From contig JAHEHQ010000079.1 in NCBI GenBank assembly GCA_024644505.1, forward strand, positions 1 through 9,511: 9,511 bases of DNA, in the 5' to 3' direction. Below the pieces are notes generated by a model, which was given only the letters and a program-made list of their open reading frames with translations, did not search any database and was not told the origin of the DNA. Positions 6,333 to 9,511 of the stretch are shown piece by piece. Both the position numbers and the translations under genes were made by a program. This stretch comes from Gammaproteobacteria bacterium. GTDB lineage: Bacteria > Pseudomonadota > Gammaproteobacteria > Chromatiales > Chromatiaceae. Numbering within the stretch: position 1 is the first letter of the stretch; each line of letters starts with the position of its first letter.

Positions 6333-6613
6333 ATGAAAAAACCACTTACACCGCAGCCATCCTTTCCGTCGCCCTGTCCTCAGGTGCCGCCTTAGCGGAA
6401 GTCGATAACCGCGACGACATCATCTACGGTACCGGTACGGTTACAGCCAGCGTGGGAAGCCCGTACGTCCGCGTAAACAGCGGCCCCGTGGATCAGGACT
6501 CCGACCTGCTTTACAACCTGGAGCAGATCAGGTCTTCCAGCCAGTCGGTTCCTTTCGACAGGCTGAGCGACGACAGGGACAACCGCGACAGTTTGGGAGA
6601 CAACATCTCGTAA
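6333..6613 (+). CDS. Small exported protein with a one-base frameshift at its start
   Basis: The sequence GGAG (6322-6325), a 7-nt gap and ATG (6333) is an ideal start, but as written it gives only a 20-residue peptide ending at TAG 6393-6395. The frame one base over reads KTTYTAAILSVALSSGAALA followed by EVDNRDDIIYG, a clean Sec signal peptide with an ALA cleavage site, and stays open to TAA 6611-6613. ATG is followed by A6; a seventh A would join the two frames into MKKTTYTAAIL and give 93 residues. A short acidic mature protein with no known domain results. Options are an assembly error, a real or phase-variable frameshift, transcriptional slippage on the A run, or a start at in-frame TTG 6320, which lacks a good ribosome binding site. 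Transcription should come from the sigma-54 promoter; an intrinsic terminator follows. Confidence 0.65.
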
Positions 6614-6629
6614 CAGGTCGGGGATGAGG

Positions 6630-6663
6630 AAAAAGGTCGGTAACGAGGGTTACCGGCCTTTTT
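6630..6663 (+). terminator. Intrinsic terminator
   Basis: A 15-nt arm (6630-6644, beginning AAAAAGG and ending GGTAAC) pairs with 6649-6663 (GTTACCGGCC then TTTTT) around a GAGG loop, with one G-U pair. The T run follows directly, and the upstream A run makes it usable in both directions. It begins 16 nt after the TAA of the small exported protein gene. Confidence 0.92.
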
Positions 6664-7130
6664 AATATGAAGGGAGCGCCTTTTACAGCTTGAGATCATC
6701 CTTATAGTAAGCAGAGCCAGGTGGAGATAAGCAAGGCTACCAGAATTCGTTCCAGTATCATTATCTGTGTCCAGTTATAGACCGAGAGAATCTACACCTC
6801 GTATCAATAACTCTTATTTCTCCGGATGTTAATTCGTTCGCGTTTTACCGGGATACCAAGGCATGCCACCGGTCAAAGCCCCCCGCCAGGACGAAACCTG
6901 CCAGGCGAGAACGTATCCGCACCGGCGCTATGCATCTTGAACCGTCAGGTTTATGCTAAGCGCATGCGATTCAACTGTCAGAATGCTCTAAGAACCGGTG
7001 TGGAATCTGTGCAGCGAGTTGGATGCATTGAAGAGCCTTGACGTTGGGGTGGATTTTTTGACCCGGACGCCACTGAAACGCAAAGGCTGGATCAGCTGCA
7101 TGAGACAAAAAATTATTTCGGACAAACAGA
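6664..7130. other. Gene-free stretch upstream of the ParA-like gene (467 bases)
   Basis: I see no credible gene. A 71-codon frame at 6826-7041 has no ribosome binding site, no recognisable domain and a product rich in Pro, Arg and Cys. The stretch does contain foldable segments around 6884-6963 and small palindromes GGCATGCC (6860-6867) and CGCATGCG (6961-6968). No tRNA, clear promoter or ParB-type site was found. It could be a leader, a centromere-like site or remnant DNA at the edge of an acquired segment. Confidence 0.5.
6884..6963 (+). other. Two adjacent foldable segments, possible structured RNA or cis site
   Basis: The first segment has CGCCAGG (6884-6890), a loop, CCT (6897-6899) and GGCG (6904-6907), a stem with a bulge. 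The second is an extended hairpin. GCGCT (6925-6929) pairs with AGCGC (6959-6963), and GCAT (6932-6935) pairs with ATGC (6953-6956) across a 2x2 internal loop. At the tip AACC (6940-6943) pairs with GGTT (6948-6951) around GTCA. No known riboswitch was matched. Confidence 0.4.
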
Positions 7131-8054
7131 ATGATAACTGTTATTGCTAATCTTAAGGGGGGAACCGGCAAGAGTACGGTGACTTTCAATCTGGCGGTAT
7201 GGTTGTACTCAACGGGTCGCAGGACAACTGTGATTGATCTTGATCCCCAGAGAACCCTCTCAGACGCTGCTGCACTGAGGATGGAAGAGGGAGTAGAACC
7301 TTCCATCCATGTAGACGCCGGGACCTTCTCGGACGTGACTCTCCCGGAGAATGCCGAAGAAATCATCATTGACGTTGGAGCTGCGGACCTGGGTTCCTTC
7401 AAACAGGCGATCATGATTGCCGACCGCATCTTGATTCCCGTAACCCCGTCACAAGCCGATATCTGGTCGACTCAACGATTCGTAGGATTCCTCTCCAAGA
7501 ATACCCACGGCAATCCACCGGAGTCGATCACCTTTCTCAACCGCGCTGATACCAACAAGACGATTCAGGCGTCTGATGAAGCCGCCGCGGCATTGGACGC
7601 GCTTCCCGGCGTCCGTTTGATTCCACAGCGTCTATCGGATCGCGCTGTTTTTCGCGACTCATTCAGCGAGGGACTGGCTGTGTTTGAACTCGAGCCCCGA
7701 AGCATAGCGAGCCGCGAGTTCAAGTCGTTGGCAGAGACCCTGTATGGTCATGGGTACCGTTCCGCACTCGACCGGCTTCGAAAGCAAAAAAAGTCCACTG
7801 CAGTAGATCCAGAATTCCGTCAGGCCCTGAAAACGCCCTCCGCCAAACCTGGTATGGCAGATAGGATTGGCCATGAAGATGTGATACCCCCGTCTGACGC
7901 CGAAGCAGCCCATAAGAATTGGGAGCAGGAGCAACAGGGTAAAAAGAAGCACAAGACCAAGGAAGGGAAAAAACGCAAGAAGGCGTCGAAAAATAAACAT
8001 GGTGGAAAAGGCAAGAAGATCAAAAAGGGCAAGAAGAGAAAAAAAGGAGCTTAG
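7131..8054 (+). CDS. ParA/MinD-type ATPase with a lysine-rich C-terminal tail
   Basis: Deviant-Walker ATPase of the ParA/MinD/Soj superfamily, 307 residues. The Walker A motif KGGTGKST (9-16) carries the signature lysine K9. VIDLDPQRTLSD (34-45) is the A-prime switch and IIIDVGA (78-84) the Walker B region; ILIPVTPSQADIWS (100-113) is also typical. These proteins usually form ATP-dependent dimers that move cargo on DNA or membrane. Residues from about 212 are extra, and the last 37 (271-307) contain 20 lysines, two arginines and two histidines. That tail is not part of normal ParA proteins and should bind DNA, acidic lipid, polyphosphate or an acidic partner. There is no winged-helix N-terminus and no ParB gene nearby. 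A weak GGA 8 nt upstream precedes the ATG. It converges with the tubulin-like gene. Confidence 0.85.
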   Translation: MITVIANLKGGTGKSTVTFNLAVWLYSTGRRTTVIDLDPQRTLSDAAALRMEEGVEPSIHVDAGTFSDVTLPENAEEIIIDVGAADLGSFKQAIMIADRILIPVTPSQADIWSTQRFVGFLSKNTHGNPPESITFLNRADTNKTIQASDEAAAALDALPGVRLIPQRLSDRAVFRDSFSEGLAVFELEPRSIASREFKSLAETLYGHGYRSALDRLRKQKKSTAVDPEFRQALKTPSAKPGMADRIGHEDVIPPSDAEAAHKNWEQEQQGKKKHKTKEGKKRKKASKNKHGGKGKKIKKGKKRKKGA

Positions 8055-8067
8055 GCACTTTGCGATA

Positions 8068-8090
8068 GTACCGATTTTAAGAATCGGTAC
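8068..8090. terminator. Hairpin after the ParA-like gene
   Basis: GTACCGATT (8068-8076) and AATCGGTAC (8082-8090) are perfect 9-nt inverted repeats around TTAAG, starting 14 nt after the TAG. No T run follows on the plus strand, so it may act as a 3'-end stabiliser or a Rho-independent terminator of low efficiency. Confidence 0.5.
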
Positions 8091-8193
8091 ACAACTGGCG
8101 CCGGCACGGCGGAAAATGGAGATTTATCTCCTGTGGGTGGCTGAGCGAAGTGGCGTAAACCCCTTTGGTCTGACATCCGGCGATTCGGTGTAA

Positions 8194-8245
8194 TAAGCCA
8201 GGGGTATACACTCTGTCTACACCCCCGGCTTACCAGGGGTGTAGA
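8194..8245. repeat. Three-segment, mutually exclusive hairpins
   Basis: TCTACACCCC (8216-8225) pairs perfectly with GGGGTGTAGA (8236-8245). The overlapping ACCCCCGGCTTA (8221-8232) also pairs, at 11 of 12 positions, with TAAGCCAGGGGT (8194-8205). The middle segment therefore cannot pair with both partners at once. It lies between the convergent genes; I see no T tract and no leader ORF of clear meaning. Confidence 0.55.
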
Positions 8246-8273
8246 TGTCCGGCCTCCTTGGGTAGGGAGTAAA

Positions 8274-8335
8274 CCAACAGGACAGACGAAGACAACTGTT
8301 GCATCTGTTTCCTTAGACGAGTGACGGCCTGTTGG
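8274..8335. repeat. Nested inverted repeats near the tubulin-like gene stop
   Basis: CCAACAGG (8274-8281) pairs with CCTGTTGG (8328-8335), and the directly following ACAGA (8282-8286) pairs with TCTGT (8304-8308). CAACTGTTG lies within. The structure begins 17 nt beyond the minus-strand stop at 8352 and could be its 3'-end or terminator element, though no T run is present. Confidence 0.45.
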
Positions 8336-8351
8336 AGATCCCGGTGATGAA

Positions 8352-9511
8352 TCAGGCGGCGAACGGACGAAGCGCCTTTGGTAACTCCTCAATACAACGG
8401 TTTGACACTGCCCTCACAACCTCTGCAGTCTGGTCGCCATGAGGCAAACCCATGATGTTGATCCGAATCAATCTCTTATTAACGTACACAACATGGATAT
8501 GTTGCGCAGCCAACGCCTCTACCGTACCAGGCTGCACAGGTAAGATCCGGAAGAGACCGCCGTATCCGGTGTTGAAGAAATCAGCCAGCGGCGTGCCAGC
8601 GGCGTGCTTTGCCCAGTCCTGCTCAGCCTGATGCAGGCGTTGCAGTATCGCGGAGTGATCAGAATTAAGGCCTTCCGGGTTTTCCGCCATCGCTTTCATA
8701 AGGGCGTAGGTAGCTATGTCAATAAAACCAGTGCCACCACGTGCATTGGATATCATCCGCTTTCGGGCGTTTCGGGCTTCCTTCTCAGTACGACAGATCA
8801 CCACGGTAGCACCACCAGGACGGTATTTGAATGTATTGAATACCTTCGTCGGACCGAACCCGACCACGACAGGTGCACCTGCATCAATAAGAGCCAGCAG
8901 AGGCTCTGCCGAGCGATTTAATGCTTCCTCGTAAGGAAGCTCGGCATGATCAAACCCCGTGTAAGGAATATCCAATACCACTGGCTGGTCGCGTTGAGCA
9001 AAAATCTTGCTGGCCCGTCTCCAGTTTTTGGTGGGTACCAGCAATCCGCTTCCATTATGGATGGGTTGAAGAACATCCAGACCCTTCCGCGGCAGTTTGG
9101 TTAGTTCAATGGGTATTGACCGTGCGCCCAGTCCACGGTTGTAAGCAATTGAATCGTAGCCAACCCATGAGTACCGCTGCAGGTTGAGATGCTGGATGTC
9201 GGCATGTTGAGCGGTGACGAAGTCAATTGCCCGACCGACTGCACCCGATCCGCCGCCAGCCGTGAAGCTGGTAACGCAATAATTCCAGATGCTCGAAGGG
9301 AGTTTCAACTGCTGCCCCAGTACGTACTCAGCTGCAGCCTGTTGCACATCCTTGGCGGGATTGTAGCTGCCGCAGACGTCCCCGATATCATTCACCAAGT
9401 GGAGAAGGGAAGCCGGGAAAGCGGTGGCTTGATTCCAGGGTTTACCGTCAGAACCAACATTCGTCCCGACACCGAGGTTGATCTTGTTGGAATCAGTGTC
9501 TGCCGAGAACC
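8352..9511 (-). CDS. Divergent tubulin/FtsZ-like protein, N-terminus beyond the window
   Basis: The frame runs open from the window edge to TGA at 8352-8354, giving 385 visible residues; a TTG at 9398 is internal, because the frame continues without a stop to the edge. Numbering from the edge, ADTDSNKINLG (3-13) resembles the FtsZ NTD loop region. SFTAGGGSGAVGRA (81-94) resembles the glycine-rich GGGTGxG tubulin signature, with Ser for Thr and Ala-Val following. GLLVPTKNW and YEEALNRSAEPLLALIDAG further on resemble the FtsZ segments after the signature. I could not place the catalytic T7 aspartate motif with confidence. It has no membrane span and is not the cell-division FtsZ. Function is unknown; polymerisation in DNA segregation or a cytoskeleton is inferred from family and from the neighbouring ParA-like gene. 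An unrelated nucleotide-binding fold remains possible. Confidence 0.6.
   Translation of the reverse strand, partial: FSADTDSNKINLGVGTNVGSDGKPWNQATAFPASLLHLVNDIGDVCGSYNPAKDVQQAAAEYVLGQQLKLPSSIWNYCVTSFTAGGGSGAVGRAIDFVTAQHADIQHLNLQRYSWVGYDSIAYNRGLGARSIPIELTKLPRKGLDVLQPIHNGSGLLVPTKNWRRASKIFAQRDQPVVLDIPYTGFDHAELPYEEALNRSAEPLLALIDAGAPVVVGFGPTKVFNTFKYRPGGATVVICRTEKEARNARKRMISNARGGTGFIDIATYALMKAMAENPEGLNSDHSAILQRLHQAEQDWAKHAAGTPLADFFNTGYGGLFRILPVQPGTVEALAAQHIHVVYVNKRLIRINIMGLPHGDQTAEVVRAVSNRCIEELPKALRPFAA

Noticed and set aside
6867..6907. Segment GGTCAAAGCC followed by GCCAGGACGAAACCTGCC, slightly like parts of a cyclic-di-GMP or cobalamin riboswitch
   Set aside because: Only short fragments match; the rest of either conserved core could not be found and the downstream gene has no fitting function.
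6826..7041. A 71-codon frame in the spacer before the ParA-like gene
   Set aside because: No ribosome binding site, no domain, and the frame crosses the hairpin segments; the composition does not look like a protein.
9396..9398. TTG as the start of the tubulin-like gene
   Set aside because: The same frame continues without a stop to the window edge and encodes an NTD-like loop expected upstream in the fold, so the gene is simply cut by the window.

Overview
The window looks like the chromosome of a non-enteric gammaproteobacterium of moderately high GC content, possibly a Chromatiales- or Pseudomonas-like lineage. The clearest sign is the minus-strand block gmk - rpoZ - spoT - ridA, whose order is familiar in gammaproteobacteria; ridA following spoT is the Pseudomonas-like arrangement. 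The genus cannot be named from this sequence.

Layout. Positions 1-757 hold the tail of one gene and then a complete polar amino-acid ABC permease, joined by a GTGA overlap. From 768 to 4573 runs the housekeeping minus-strand cluster: RidA, the bifunctional (p)ppGpp enzyme SpoT, the RNA polymerase omega subunit and guanylate kinase. It links guanine nucleotide supply, the alarmone made from it, and one of the alarmone's RNA polymerase targets. The ridA-spoT gap carries a tandem 7-nt repeat and an almost perfect 28-bp palindrome. Divergent from gmk are a 27-residue single-membrane-span protein (4719-4802) with a good ribosome binding site, and a GFA-fold zinc protein (4870-5280). A strong hairpin separates the latter from a convergent gene for a very basic secreted protein with EF-hand-like repeats (5336-5965).

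The 5966-6332 divergent spacer holds a well-formed sigma-54 promoter, an exact match to the IHF consensus and two upstream dyads. This is the standard architecture of an enhancer-dependent promoter. It drives a small exported protein (6333-6613) whose well-placed ATG is out of frame with its signal peptide by exactly one A in an A6 run. The gene ends in a textbook intrinsic terminator.

From 6664 on the window looks accessory. A 467-base gene-free stretch with foldable segments precedes a ParA/MinD-type ATPase that ends in a 37-residue tail with 20 lysines (7131-8054). After a hairpin-rich spacer comes the convergent, edge-truncated gene of a divergent tubulin/FtsZ-like protein (8352 to the window end). 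An orphan ParA-like ATPase with a polybasic tail next to an odd tubulin-like protein, with no ParB or TubR visible, is the best candidate in the window for an undescribed cytoskeletal or partition system.
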